Assembly: GCF_003112535.1 (NCBI RefSeq)
Contig: NZ_BEWA01000010.1
Location: 1 to 64,000 of the forward strand
Direction of reading: 5' to 3'
DNA: 64,000 nucleotides
From: Streptomyces rishiriensis
GTDB lineage: Bacteria; Actinomycetota; Actinomycetes; Streptomycetales; Streptomycetaceae
In this document: positions 34,183-42,399 of the stretch, piece by piece
Numbering within the stretch: position 1 is the first letter of the stretch
Layout of the letters: every line of letters begins with the position of its first letter
Program-made: the position numbers and the translations under genes
The notes under the pieces: generated by a model
Told to the model about the DNA's origin: nothing
Database searches by the model: none
The model's input: the letters and a program-made list of their open reading frames with translations, nothing else

Positions 34183-35171
34183 CGCGCGGCCTCCTCGGCG
34201 AGCTCGCTCAGCACGGCCACGGTCAGGTTGCGCATCAGGGTCACCTTGAATCCGTTGTGCGACAGCGGCCTGGCCGCCGCCAGCTCGGCGTCCGCGGCGG
34301 CCGCGAACGACGCCGTGTCGGCGGGCGCGCCTACGAGGGTCCGCTCGGCCGCGCGGGCCCGCCAGGGCCGGGAGGCCACCGCGCCGAACGCGAGGCGCAC
34401 CTCCCGGACGACGCCGCCGCGGACGTCGAGCGCGGCGGCGACCGAGCCGACGGCGAACGCGTAGGAGGCGCGCTCTCGCACCTTCCGGTAGCGGGAACGG
34501 ACGGCGACCGGAGCCGGCGGCAGGGTGACGCCGGTGATCAGTGCGCCCGCCGGCAGGGCCGTCTCGCGGTGCGGGGTGTCGGAGACCGGGAGATAGAACC
34601 AGCCGAGGGGCAGTTCGCCCGGTCCCTCAGTGGTCTCGTAGTGGATCACGCCGTCGAGGGCCGCCAGTGCGACGGCCATGTCCGACGGGTGCACGGCCAC
34701 GCAGTGCGAGGAAGCGCCGAGGACGGCGTGGTTGCGGTTCTCGCCGTTGACGGCGGCACAGCCGCTGCCGGGTACCCGCTTGTTGCAGGGCGCGGTGGTG
34801 TCGGCGAAGTAGGCGCAGCGGGTGCGCTGGAGCAGGTTGCCGCCGACGGTGGCCATGTTGCGCAGCTGGCCGGAGGCACCGGCGAGGACCGCCTGCGCCA
34901 GAGCGGGGTAGCGCGTGCGGACCAGGGAATGGGCGGCGAGGTCGCTGTTGGTGACGGTCGCGCCGATCCGCACTCCGCCGTCCGGAGTCGGCTCCACCCG
35001 GTCCAGCGGCAGGCCGCGTACGTCGACCAGCCGTCCCGGTCGTTCGACGCCGGTCTTCATCAGGTCGACCAGATTGGTGCCGCCGGCGAGGTAGCGCGCG
35101 TCCGGGTCGGAGTCCAGCAGGGCGACGGCGCCTGCGACGTCGGGAGCCTTCCGGTAGCCGAACTCCCTCAT
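34179..35171 (-). CDS. FAD-binding subunit with Cys-rich insert (PaoB-like)
   Basis: A 330-residue CoxM-type subunit. FAD-binding motifs are YLAGGTNLVDLMKTG and ATVGGNLLQRTRC. The segment RCAYFADTTAPCNKRVPGSGC gives cysteines arranged as in E. coli PaoB, which carries an extra [4Fe-4S] cluster; that this one does too is inference. The ATG at 35171 overlaps the stop of the iron-sulfur subunit gene by 4 nt. Confidence 0.9.
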   Translation of the reverse strand: MREFGYRKAPDVAGAVALLDSDPDARYLAGGTNLVDLMKTGVERPGRLVDVRGLPLDRVEPTPDGGVRIGATVTNSDLAAHSLVRTRYPALAQAVLAGASGQLRNMATVGGNLLQRTRCAYFADTTAPCNKRVPGSGCAAVNGENRNHAVLGASSHCVAVHPSDMAVALAALDGVIHYETTEGPGELPLGWFYLPVSDTPHRETALPAGALITGVTLPPAPVAVRSRYRKVRERASYAFAVGSVAAALDVRGGVVREVRLAFGAVASRPWRARAAERTLVGAPADTASFAAAADAELAAARPLSHNGFKVTLMRNLTVAVLSELAEEAAR

Positions 35172-35746
35172 GCCGCAGGCTCCTTGGCTTCCGGTCGGGT
35201 GTCCGTGCGCGTCGCGGGCCCGGATTCCGCGGCACTGGCGACGGCCTCGACGATCGAGGTGTAGGCGGCGCAACGGCACAGGTTGCCGCTCATGCGTTCA
35301 CGGATCTCGTCCGCTGTCAGCGGAGGCGGTCCCGCCGAGGGCCGTATGTCGGCCGTGGCGGCGCTCGGCCAGCCGGCGGCGTGCTCCGCGAGCACGCCGA
35401 TGGCCGAACAGATCTGTCCGGGCGTGCAGTAGCCGCACTGGTAGCCGTCGAGGTCGAGGAACGCCTGCTGCACCGGGTGCAGTTGTTCGCCGTCCGCCAC
35501 GCCCTCGATGGTGGTGATCTCCCGCTCTTCGGCCGCGACCGCGAGCTGGAGACAGGCCACGGTCCTGCGGCCGTCGACCAGGACGGTGCAGGCTCCGCAC
35601 TGTCCCTGGTCGCAGCCCTTCTTGGTGCCGGTGAGGTCGAGTCGCTCGCGGAGTGCGTCGAGCAGGGTGGTGCGGTGGTCGACGGGGAGCGTGCGCCGCT
35701 CGCCGTTGATGTGCAAGGTGATGACGCTGGACGTCGGTAAGGCCAT
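35168..35746 (-). CDS. [2Fe-2S] iron-sulfur subunit (PaoA-like)
   Basis: A 192-residue CoxS-type subunit. The plant-ferredoxin cluster is KKGCDQGQCGACTVLVDGR with the fourth Cys in VACLQL; the second cluster is YQCGYCTPGQ and NLCRCAAY. No Tat signal is seen, unlike E. coli PaoA, so the enzyme is probably cytoplasmic. It is first in the operon 2Fe-2S, FAD, Mo, XdhC. An Ala/Pro/Thr tail ends the protein. Confidence 0.92.
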   Translation of the reverse strand: MALPTSSVITLHINGERRTLPVDHRTTLLDALRERLDLTGTKKGCDQGQCGACTVLVDGRRTVACLQLAVAAEEREITTIEGVADGEQLHPVQQAFLDLDGYQCGYCTPGQICSAIGVLAEHAAGWPSAATADIRPSAGPPPLTADEIRERMSGNLCRCAAYTSIVEAVASAAESGPATRTDTRPEAKEPAA

Positions 35747-35905
35747 GAGAGCTTCTTTCGCGCTTCCGGAAAGCCGGGCGGCGACCGCCGGTGCCTGGCG
35801 ACTGCCGAGTACGTCGTTGGGTGGTGCGCGGTGGACGCGCGGGGGAGGCGCCGAGGTGCACGCGGACTCCCGCGCGGATCCGGCCGGAGCTATCGTGTTC
35901 CCAAC

Positions 35906-35949
35906 CGGACAGCCGTCCGCTATCGGCAAAAGTAACGGACAGTTGTCCG
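35906..35949. promoter_or_regulatory. Two TetR-type operators
   Basis: CGGACAGCCGTCCG (35906-35919, one mismatch) and CGGACAGTTGTCCG (35936-35949, perfect 6-2-6) have centres 30 bp apart. They lie in the gap between the divergent oxidoreductase operon and the TetR gene, so one repressor can control both. Confidence 0.85.
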
Positions 35950-35991
35950 CTTAGCAAGGGTGGGGTTTCCGCGCACCCCGAGGAGAGTCGA

Positions 35992-36588
35992 GTGCAGCAC
36001 GACAAGGACGCGCCCCTGCGCTCGGACGCACAACGCAACCGTGAGCGCATCCTCGAGGTCGCCCTGGCCGAGCTGACGCTGTGCCCCGACGCGCCGCTCA
36101 GCGCGATCGCCAGGAAGGCGGGCGTGGGCCAGGGCACCTTCTACCGCAACTTCCCCAACCGCGAAGCCCTCGTCCTGGAGATCTACCGCCACGAGATGCG
36201 CCAGGTGGCCGACAGCGCGGCCCAGCTGCTCGAACAGCTGCCGCCGGACCGGGCCCTGCGCGCCTGGATGGACCGGCTGGCCGAGTTCGGCATGACCAAG
36301 GCCGGTCTCGCCGACGCGATCCGCCTCGCCACCAGCAAGGGCGGCCTCACGAAGCCCGCTCACACCCCCGTCTCCGACGCGGCCGAACTCCTGCTGCGTG
36401 CCAACGACCGGGTGGGCTCCATCCGGCCGGGCATGACCCCCGACGACCTGGTCCTCGCCATCGGAGGCCTGTGGCAGATGGCGCCCACCGACGACTGGCG
36501 ACCGCGTGCCGCCCGGCTCCTCGACCTCGTCATGGACGGGCTGCGCGCCGGCGCGCCCGGGGCCGGCGGCCCGGCTGTGCCGTCCTGA
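35992..36588 (+). CDS. TetR-family transcriptional regulator
   Basis: A 198-residue regulator. The HTH (about 12-58) is NRERILEVALAELTL and AIARKAGVGQGTFYRNFPNR. The C-terminal domain is of the SbtR-like type (LLLRANDRVGSIRPGMTPDD). The GTG follows AGGAGAG. It is divergent from the molybdenum hydroxylase operon with two palindromes between them. Confidence 0.92.
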   Translation: MQHDKDAPLRSDAQRNRERILEVALAELTLCPDAPLSAIARKAGVGQGTFYRNFPNREALVLEIYRHEMRQVADSAAQLLEQLPPDRALRAWMDRLAEFGMTKAGLADAIRLATSKGGLTKPAHTPVSDAAELLLRANDRVGSIRPGMTPDDLVLAIGGLWQMAPTDDWRPRAARLLDLVMDGLRAGAPGAGGPAVPS

Positions 36589-36600
36589 ACGCCTCACGTC

Positions 36601-37443
36601 CTATGAGTGTTCGCCGAGCTGGAGGACGCCCGCGAGGGAGAAGCACAGAGCGCCGGTGAGGGTGCCCCAGTCGGCGATGTCGGCGTTGACGAGGCTGCCG
36701 GTGGCGGGGCGGGTGTAGGCGGCGAGCGCCGAGACCATGAACAGCACCGACCCGAGTTGGTCGACGACCACGATCCACTGCCCGAGGTCGTGCGTCCGCA
36801 GGCGGAACCGGTCAGGGCCGATCTCGATGAAGGCCAGATGGCCGGAGATCAGGAAGAGGGCGCAGCCGATCACGTCGGGGGTCCAGATCAGCCTGTTGAC
36901 CTGCTGCACGGACAGGCCCTGCAGGAAGGAGTCGAACAGGTCGACGGCGAAGACGAGCGTGCCCGAGAAGAGGACGAAGGTGCTCAGCCAGTCCACCCGC
37001 GTCGGCTCATAACTCCACCATCGCCAGCCGGGGGTGACCAGCCGCCCTGCGCCGCCCGCGACGTGGCGCGGCGCGTTGATCACCTGGAGCAGCGAGACGT
37101 ACCCGCCGAGAGTGAAGAACACCCCGCCCACGAAGTAGATCGAGGCGCACTCGGTGGCGTCGCCGGAACCGAACTGGGCGACGGCCGCGCCGGCCGCGAA
37201 GAAGGCCCCGCCGATCACGAAGGCGAGCGCGGCGACGGCGTTGAGCCGCCGCAGCCGGGTGCGGGAAACGGCGTCCGCGCGGACGTGGCGAGCGGGCCCC
37301 GCGCTGACGGGGCGGACGCAGAGCAGCCCACGCCGGCGCGCGATGCGGGACTCCCACACGGCGGTGCCGCCGTCGGGAAGATGCCAGGTGAGCCGGGTGG
37401 TGAACGGTCCTGCGCCCTCGGCGCGCTGCTCAGGTTGCCCCAC
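36601..37443 (-). CDS. YrhK-domain-like membrane protein
   Basis: A 280-residue protein. A soluble N-terminal part of about 65 residues is followed by about seven helices arranged in similar pairs: AVAALAFVIGGAFFAAGAAV then FVGGVFFTLGGYVSLLQVIN; STFVLFSGTLVFAVDLFDS then IGCALFLISGHLAFIEIG; and WIVVVDQLGSVLFMVSALAA. This matches YrhK-like repeats. Function unknown. It converges with the TetR gene, with only 12 nt between their stops. Confidence 0.8.
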   Translation of the reverse strand: MGQPEQRAEGAGPFTTRLTWHLPDGGTAVWESRIARRRGLLCVRPVSAGPARHVRADAVSRTRLRRLNAVAALAFVIGGAFFAAGAAVAQFGSGDATECASIYFVGGVFFTLGGYVSLLQVINAPRHVAGGAGRLVTPGWRWWSYEPTRVDWLSTFVLFSGTLVFAVDLFDSFLQGLSVQQVNRLIWTPDVIGCALFLISGHLAFIEIGPDRFRLRTHDLGQWIVVVDQLGSVLFMVSALAAYTRPATGSLVNADIADWGTLTGALCFSLAGVLQLGEHS

Positions 37444-37543
37444 GGGCCGAGCCTAGAACCTCGGCCAGGACCGGTGCCGGACGAAACGCCGTCCTGCCGC
37501 GCCGCCGTGCGGAGACCGCGACACCGTTCCGGCGGCGAATCGG

Positions 37544-37700
37544 GTGCCGACCGGTGACCTCCTGGTCCAGAAGATCACCACCGGTGAACTCGACGCTCTG
37601 CGCGAGCGGCTGCCGGCCGCACTGCACACTCGGCCGAGCGGGCTCTCGGCCGAGCACGCCCGCCGCCCGGCGCTCCTGACGATGCTGTTGACGACGGACG
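37544..37700 (+). pseudogene. Possible DUF2267-like fragment
   Basis: A GTG-initiated frame reads GDLLVQKITTGELDALRERL followed by PAAL, which resembles the middle of DUF2267 proteins (…L.e.it.GE..dL...LP..l). It runs into the flotillin gene on the other strand and has no complete domain. It may be a remnant; the evidence is weak. Confidence 0.25.
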
Positions 37701-38897
37701 TTAGTCGACGTCCACGGGGCCGTCGTCCGACTTCTTCTCCTTGCTGGTGGGCAGCTGGAGCAGGCCGTTGCCCTTGCTCTCGGGACGGTTGCCGGAAGGG
37801 GGGGCGCCGTCGGCGTCCTGGCTGCTCAGGTTCTGGCGGACCGAGTCGAGGATCGTCAGGCCCTGGGACACGAGGCCCGCGGCGATCTCGCCGAGACCGT
37901 CCGCGCCGTTGAGGACGTTGACGTTGGCGCCGGCGAGGCCGCCGGCGGCCTCCTTGACGATCTGCGGGAGCTGGTCGATCAGCATCCGGTCGAGCGCGAC
38001 CCGGTCGTACGAGGCCGCTGCCTCAGCCTGGATCTTCATCCGCTGTGCCTCGGCGGCCGCGAGGATCCGGACCCGCTCGGCCTCGGCTTCGGCGGGCTTC
38101 ACGACCTCGGCCACCAGCTGCTGCTGGCGCAGTTTGGCCTGGCGCTGGGCCAGCTCCGTCTGGGCGGCGAGCACCTCCTGCTGGGCGTGGGCCTGCGCCA
38201 GCGGTCCGGCCTGGGCGGCCTGCGCCTGGGCGCGGTCCACCTGGGCCGAGTACTCCGCCTTGACGACGGCGGTCTGCCGGGCGTACTCGGCCTGCTTGCG
38301 GGCCGCCTCCTGCTGCGCCTCGGCCGCGGTCTGGGTGGCCTGCGCCTGCGCGATCTGCGCCTGCCGCTGGATGGCCGCCTTGTGGGGCGCGGACATCGCG
38401 TCGATGTAGCCGGTGTCGCCGTCGTCGATCGACTGGATCTGCAGCGAGTCGACGATCAGGCCGATCTTCGCCATCTCGGTCTTGGAGGTGTCCAGGACCT
38501 CCGCGGCGAGCTTCTGCCGCTCGGTGACGATCTCCTCGACCGTCATCGAACCGATGATGGCCCGCAGATGGCCGGCGAAGATCCGGCCGGTGAGCACGGA
38601 CATCTGCTCCTGGTCGGAGAGGAACCGCTGGCCCGCGTTGATGATGCTCTCGTGGTCGTTGCCCACTTTGAAGGCGATGACCGCGCGGACGTGCAACGAG
38701 ATGCCCTGTCGGGTCACACAGGTCTCGGTGACCTCCGACTCGCACATGGACAAGGTGAGGAACCGGACCTTGCGGAAGATGGGGAGCACGAACTTGCCGT
38801 GCCCCGTCACCACTCGAAACGGCGCGCCCCCCAGTCCGCGCCTGCCTCCCGAGATCAACATCGCCTCGTCGGGGGCGGGTACGCGGTATCCGAACAT
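37701..38897 (-). CDS. Flotillin/SPFH-domain protein
   Basis: A 398-residue flotillin. The SPFH domain occupies about 1-190 (FGYRVPAPDEAMLISGGR; GRIFAGHLRAIIGSMTVEEI). A long Ala/Gln/Glu-rich coiled coil follows at about 190-320 (QAQATQTAAEAQQEAARKQA). A conserved tail has GGLAGANVNVLNGADGLGEI. No transmembrane helix is seen, so membrane contact is probably peripheral. It scaffolds functional membrane microdomains in bacteria. GAGGAG precedes the ATG. The NfeD-like gene is 11 nt upstream. Confidence 0.92.
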   Translation of the reverse strand: MFGYRVPAPDEAMLISGGRRGLGGAPFRVVTGHGKFVLPIFRKVRFLTLSMCESEVTETCVTRQGISLHVRAVIAFKVGNDHESIINAGQRFLSDQEQMSVLTGRIFAGHLRAIIGSMTVEEIVTERQKLAAEVLDTSKTEMAKIGLIVDSLQIQSIDDGDTGYIDAMSAPHKAAIQRQAQIAQAQATQTAAEAQQEAARKQAEYARQTAVVKAEYSAQVDRAQAQAAQAGPLAQAHAQQEVLAAQTELAQRQAKLRQQQLVAEVVKPAEAEAERVRILAAAEAQRMKIQAEAAASYDRVALDRMLIDQLPQIVKEAAGGLAGANVNVLNGADGLGEIAAGLVSQGLTILDSVRQNLSSQDADGAPPSGNRPESKGNGLLQLPTSKEKKSDDGPVDVD

Positions 38898-38908
38898 GCT
38901 TGTACTCC

Positions 38909-39160
38909 TCAGCCTGCGCCGACGCTGTACTCGCCGAGCGCGTCCAATGGATCCACCCATTCGATGACGCCGACCTCACGGCATCCACGCGATTCGATCA
39001 CAAGCACTGTGGCGCCTATGGGCAGGGGCTCCTCCGACCAGGCGAGGAACGTCTCCGACCCGCCTCTGACCCGCACCAGGACTTCGCCGGGACCCGCAGG
39101 TCCGCGGGTTCCGATCAGTACGTTTCCCGTGCAGCCGATCACGGCCTCGTCCTGCGGCAT
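38909..39160 (-). CDS. Short NfeD-like OB-fold protein, flotillin partner
   Basis: An 83-residue soluble protein with an OB-fold pattern: GCTGNVLIGTRGPAGPGEVL, then VLVIESRGCREVGVIEWV. This matches the C-terminal domain of NfeD proteins (G..G.a...l.p.G.v...v.V....g..l.V). Standard NfeD proteins have membrane helices; none are present here. Its place 11 nt upstream of flotillin supports the assignment. Confidence 0.72.
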   Translation of the reverse strand: MPQDEAVIGCTGNVLIGTRGPAGPGEVLVRVRGGSETFLAWSEEPLPIGATVLVIESRGCREVGVIEWVDPLDALGEYSVGAG

Positions 39161-39363
39161 CACCGGCCGTCCTCCTCGTCCTGGCCCCGGTATTCGACGA
39201 TAGTCCCAGTGTGGTCGCAGACCCAAAGGGCGGGAGGATCCGGTTCGCGGCGTCGGCGCCTCTTATGGACGCCCCCCGCATGGCCGACGCTCTCGCGCCG
39301 ACGGGCCGACCGTCTCCTGGCGTCGCAGGCGACGGATTCCCCAGGGACCGGCAGGAGACGTCC

Positions 39364-39480
39364 ATGTCACATCGTGCTCCCCTCGCAGGCACAGCCGCCG
39401 CGACCGTACGCGTCACCCCGCCGGCCGGGACCGCTCACGCCCAGGACCTCGACTGCCGCGACGTCGCTCGGGCCTGGAGT
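39364..39480 (+). pseudogene. Remnant of a secreted Excalibur-domain protein
   Basis: ATG TCA CAT at 39364 opens a frame that reads like a signal peptide (SHRAPLAGTAAATVRV, then AHAQ) followed directly by DLDCRDVA, the start of the Excalibur calcium-binding motif (DxDCxDF). The rest of the motif is missing where the convergent methyltransferase gene ends. The remainder of the gap 39161-39363 shows no gene. Confidence 0.45.
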
Positions 39481-39483
39481 CCC

Positions 39484-40164
39484 TCAGCGCAGTCGGCGTG
39501 CGCGGAGCACCAGGTCGTCGGCATGGTGTGCGCCGGCGCCACCGTCGGGTGCCACGCGGGGGCGTTGCTCGTGCACCTGCACCTCCCAATCGTCGTCGAG
39601 CTGAGCGGCGACCATCGAGGGCCAGACGTAGTCGGCCGGGTCGAAGCCGCCGTCCTGCGCGTGCTGGGTGTCCATCCCCGCGTGGTGCACGAGCAGCAGC
39701 ACGCCGCCGGGCGCGACAGCGGCGAGCAGCGCTCGCTCGGCCGCGGCGTCGGGGGTGCGCAGCAGGGCCGGGTACTGCGCGGAGACCAGGTCGAAGGAGG
39801 CAGCCGGGAGACCTGCCTCGGTGAGCGCGGCGTGCACCCAGTGAACGGTGAGCCCGGCGTCCCGCGCGTGCCCGGCCGCCCGCTCCAGTGCCAGGCCCGA
39901 GACCTCGAGGGCGGTCACGTCCCAGCCGGCGCGTGCGAGCCAGACGGCGTCCGCGCCCTCGCCGCAGCCGACGTCGAGCACCCGCCCCGGTGTGAGCCCG
40001 GCGACCTCGGCCACGAGCGCGCCGTTGGGCCGGCCGCTCCACAGCTGGTCCCGGTCGGCGTATCGGTTGTCCCACTCCGCCCGCACCGCGGGGTCGCCGA
40101 CGTATCCGTCGGCGGGAAAGGAGTTGGCGGAAGCAGGCGATCCTGCTGCGATGTTGTCGGTCAC
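39484..40164 (-). CDS. SAM-dependent methyltransferase (class I)
   Basis: A 226-residue methyltransferase. Motif I is RVLDVGCGEGADAVWLARAG; the acidic motif II is VTALEVSG, and the later block AVAPGGVLLLVHHAG is motif VI-like. The leader WDNRYADRDQLWSGRPNGAL is typical of TehB/thiopurine-like methyltransferases of this group. The GTG at 40164 has a weak G-rich site. Substrate unknown. Confidence 0.88.
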   Translation of the reverse strand: MTDNIAAGSPASANSFPADGYVGDPAVRAEWDNRYADRDQLWSGRPNGALVAEVAGLTPGRVLDVGCGEGADAVWLARAGWDVTALEVSGLALERAAGHARDAGLTVHWVHAALTEAGLPAASFDLVSAQYPALLRTPDAAAERALLAAVAPGGVLLLVHHAGMDTQHAQDGGFDPADYVWPSMVAAQLDDDWEVQVHEQRPRVAPDGGAGAHHADDLVLRARRLR

Positions 40165-40410
40165 GGCCCCACGGTCGTCCACCGGGGCCCACGGCCGCCA
40201 CTCTTGTTGCCGGTCCGGCAAATCGTCGTCCGAAGAGCGTCGCCGTCGCACCGGACGTCATCGCGGTCGTCAGCGGCTCGCCCGGCACCCCGACCGACTG
40301 CCCCCTGGCGTGGCCCGCGCCGCAGCGGGCAGTCGGTCGGTAGCACAAAACGCCACGTCCGTGCTGTGGCACGGAGTTGAACCCGTCCAGACCGGCCCAG
40401 GAGTCTCCCC

Positions 40411-40653
40411 ATGATGATCGTCGGCGTGATCGCCTTCTGCGTGATCCTCGCGGTACTCGCTTTCGTCGTCCCGCGACTGAGCAGGCACCCCCAGAACGGC
40501 GCGCAGCGCGGCCTGGGTTGGGGATCTCGTGCCGGTTCCAAGGCCCCCGGCCCGCTGGGGCGCCTGTTGAGCAAGCCTTTCGAGTCCAGCTCGCGGGCCG
40601 TGGGCCGCAGTGGTTCCGCGGGCCGCCGGGCGCGTCGCCGTCTGCCCTTCTGA
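40411..40653 (+). CDS. Small single-helix membrane protein (DUF6411-like)
   Basis: An 80-residue protein: one N-terminal membrane helix (MMIVGVIAFCVILAVLAFVV) and a basic Gly/Arg/Ser-rich cytoplasmic tail. CAGGAGT precedes two adjacent ATG codons at 40411 and 40414. Such proteins are widespread and uncharacterised in streptomycetes. It is divergent from the methyltransferase gene. Confidence 0.7.
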   Translation: MMIVGVIAFCVILAVLAFVVPRLSRHPQNGAQRGLGWGSRAGSKAPGPLGRLLSKPFESSSRAVGRSGSAGRRARRRLPF

Positions 40654-40692
40654 CCGACCAGTGGCGCGCTGCCCCGACCGGCACAGGGCGCT

Positions 40693-42144
40693 CTACCGCG
40701 GTGCCTCGAAGCCGCCGATCCGCTGCTCGAGCAGTTCGGCCAGCCGCAGCGGGGTGCGGTCCTCGAACATCGGGCCGATCAACTGCACTCCCACCGGCAG
40801 GCCCTCGGGGGATCTGCCCGCCGGTACGGCGGTGGCGGGCAGGCCCGGCATGGTGGCGACACCGGCCCACACGAGCTGGTCCAGGTACGGGTACTCGACG
40901 CCGTCGATGTCGATGCGGCGCTTCATCGGATCGGGGTCGTGATCGTGCGGAAACGCGGGAGTGGGAGTGACGGGACACACCACGGCGTCGAACTCGGCGA
41001 AGAGCTGCCGCCATCCATGGCGGTGGCGCTCTCGGCCATTGTTCGCCTCCATCCAGTCGCGGTGACTGGACACCGTGCCGCGCAGCCGTGCCGCATCGAG
41101 GCTCTGATCGTCCGCTCCCAGTCCGTGGGCCTGGGTCCGCAGTCGCCCGTACGCTTCGGCGGGAAAACGCGCAGCCGAGCTCGCGAACAGCAGATGCGTG
41201 TAGAGCATCGCGGCTTCGGTCAGGTCGGGCAGCAGCGGACTGTGTCGCTCCACCCGGGCGCCGCCCTCGACGAGCGCGTCGGCCACCCGATGCACCCCCG
41301 CCCGCACGGCGGAACCGGTCGGGATGAGCGGATGCTCGTCCAGGACCAGGACCCTGAAGTCGCCGAGCCGCTCGTGGCGCGCGGGCGGCAGCGTCAGGTC
41401 GTACGCCGCACCCAGCGTCAGCGGGTCCGGTCCGGCCATGACGTCGAGCAGGAGCGTGAGGTCGCGGGCGGTGCGCGCCATGGGCCCGACGACGGCGAGG
41501 TCGGACTCGGCCGGGTACGCCGGCCCCTGCGGCGGGACCATACCGCGGCTCGCCGCCAGCCCGAGCGTCGGCTTGTGTGCGTAGACACCGCAGAAATGTG
41601 CGGGAGTGCGCAACGAACCCCCGATGTCGGAGCCGATGGACAGCGCGCCGAACCCGGACGCCAGGGCGGCCGCTGATCCCCCGGAGGACCCACCCGGCGT
41701 ACGACGGTGATCCCACGGGTTGTTGGTGGTGCCGTAGATCTCGTTGAAGCTCTGCACGTCCTGCAGTCCCAACGGCACATTGGTCTTGCCGAGCACCACC
41801 GCGCCCGCGGCCTTGAGCCGCGACACCTGCACCGCGTCCTCGGCCGGCACGTAGTGTCGATGGAGCGGCATGCCCCAGGTCGTGGGCAGCCCGGCGACGT
41901 CGTAGGACTCCTTGACCGTCACCGGAATGCCGAGCAACGGCCGGTCCTCACCGCGGGCGCGCGCCCGGTCGGCGCCGCGTGCGGCGGCCCGCGCCCGCTC
42001 GAAGTCCGGCACGCAGATCGCGTTGATCGCCTCGTCGTGCTGCTCGATCCGTGTGATCGCCGCGTCGGTCACGTCCTCCGAGGTCGTTTCACCGGCACGT
42101 AAGGCAGCCGCGAGTTCCTCAGCCGTCAAAAGGTTCGACTCCAT
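40693..42144 (-). CDS. Amidase (amidase-signature family)
   Basis: A 483-residue amidase. The Ser-cisSer-Lys triad is visible: Lys in IPVTVKES, cis-Ser in GGSSGGSAAALASG, and nucleophile Ser in DIGGSLRTPA. The Met at 42144 is preferred over a longer N-terminus because the family starts with MESNLLTAEELA-like helices. It hydrolyses carboxamides; the exact substrate is unknown. It is divergent from the GH3 gene. Confidence 0.92.
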   Translation of the reverse strand: MESNLLTAEELAAALRAGETTSEDVTDAAITRIEQHDEAINAICVPDFERARAAARGADRARARGEDRPLLGIPVTVKESYDVAGLPTTWGMPLHRHYVPAEDAVQVSRLKAAGAVVLGKTNVPLGLQDVQSFNEIYGTTNNPWDHRRTPGGSSGGSAAALASGFGALSIGSDIGGSLRTPAHFCGVYAHKPTLGLAASRGMVPPQGPAYPAESDLAVVGPMARTARDLTLLLDVMAGPDPLTLGAAYDLTLPPARHERLGDFRVLVLDEHPLIPTGSAVRAGVHRVADALVEGGARVERHSPLLPDLTEAAMLYTHLLFASSAARFPAEAYGRLRTQAHGLGADDQSLDAARLRGTVSSHRDWMEANNGRERHRHGWRQLFAEFDAVVCPVTPTPAFPHDHDPDPMKRRIDIDGVEYPYLDQLVWAGVATMPGLPATAVPAGRSPEGLPVGVQLIGPMFEDRTPLRLAELLEQRIGGFEAPR

Positions 42145-42399
42145 GCTGCGGACCGTATCGGCTACGGGAAGAGGCCATGAAATGGCCGTTCGCACAACGG
42201 GTTTGGACGCCTTCGCACTCATGGCGCGACGTCCGCGAGGTCCTGCGCGATCGAGAAGCGGTCGAGCCGGCCAGGGGGGCGACCTCCTCCCCGGCGGCGT
42301 GCGCTGTCCGACGTGACGTCTTGACGGGTGTGCGGGCCATGAGTTGACTCACGGCGTGATCTAAGCATTGAGCGAAACACGTGAGCCGAGGGAAGGTCC
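42145..42399. promoter_or_regulatory. Divergent promoter region between amidase and GH3 genes
   Basis: 255 bp without a supported gene. It contains TGAGTTGACTCA (42340-42351), a 5-2-5 inverted repeat about 50 bp before the GH3 start, overlapping a TTGACT that could be a -35 box. No CebR-type box is present. Confidence 0.45.

Noticed and set aside
31927..34464. An 845-codon + strand frame and an 840-codon minus frame overlapping it
   Set aside because: Both are shadows of the XdhC and molybdenum-subunit genes.
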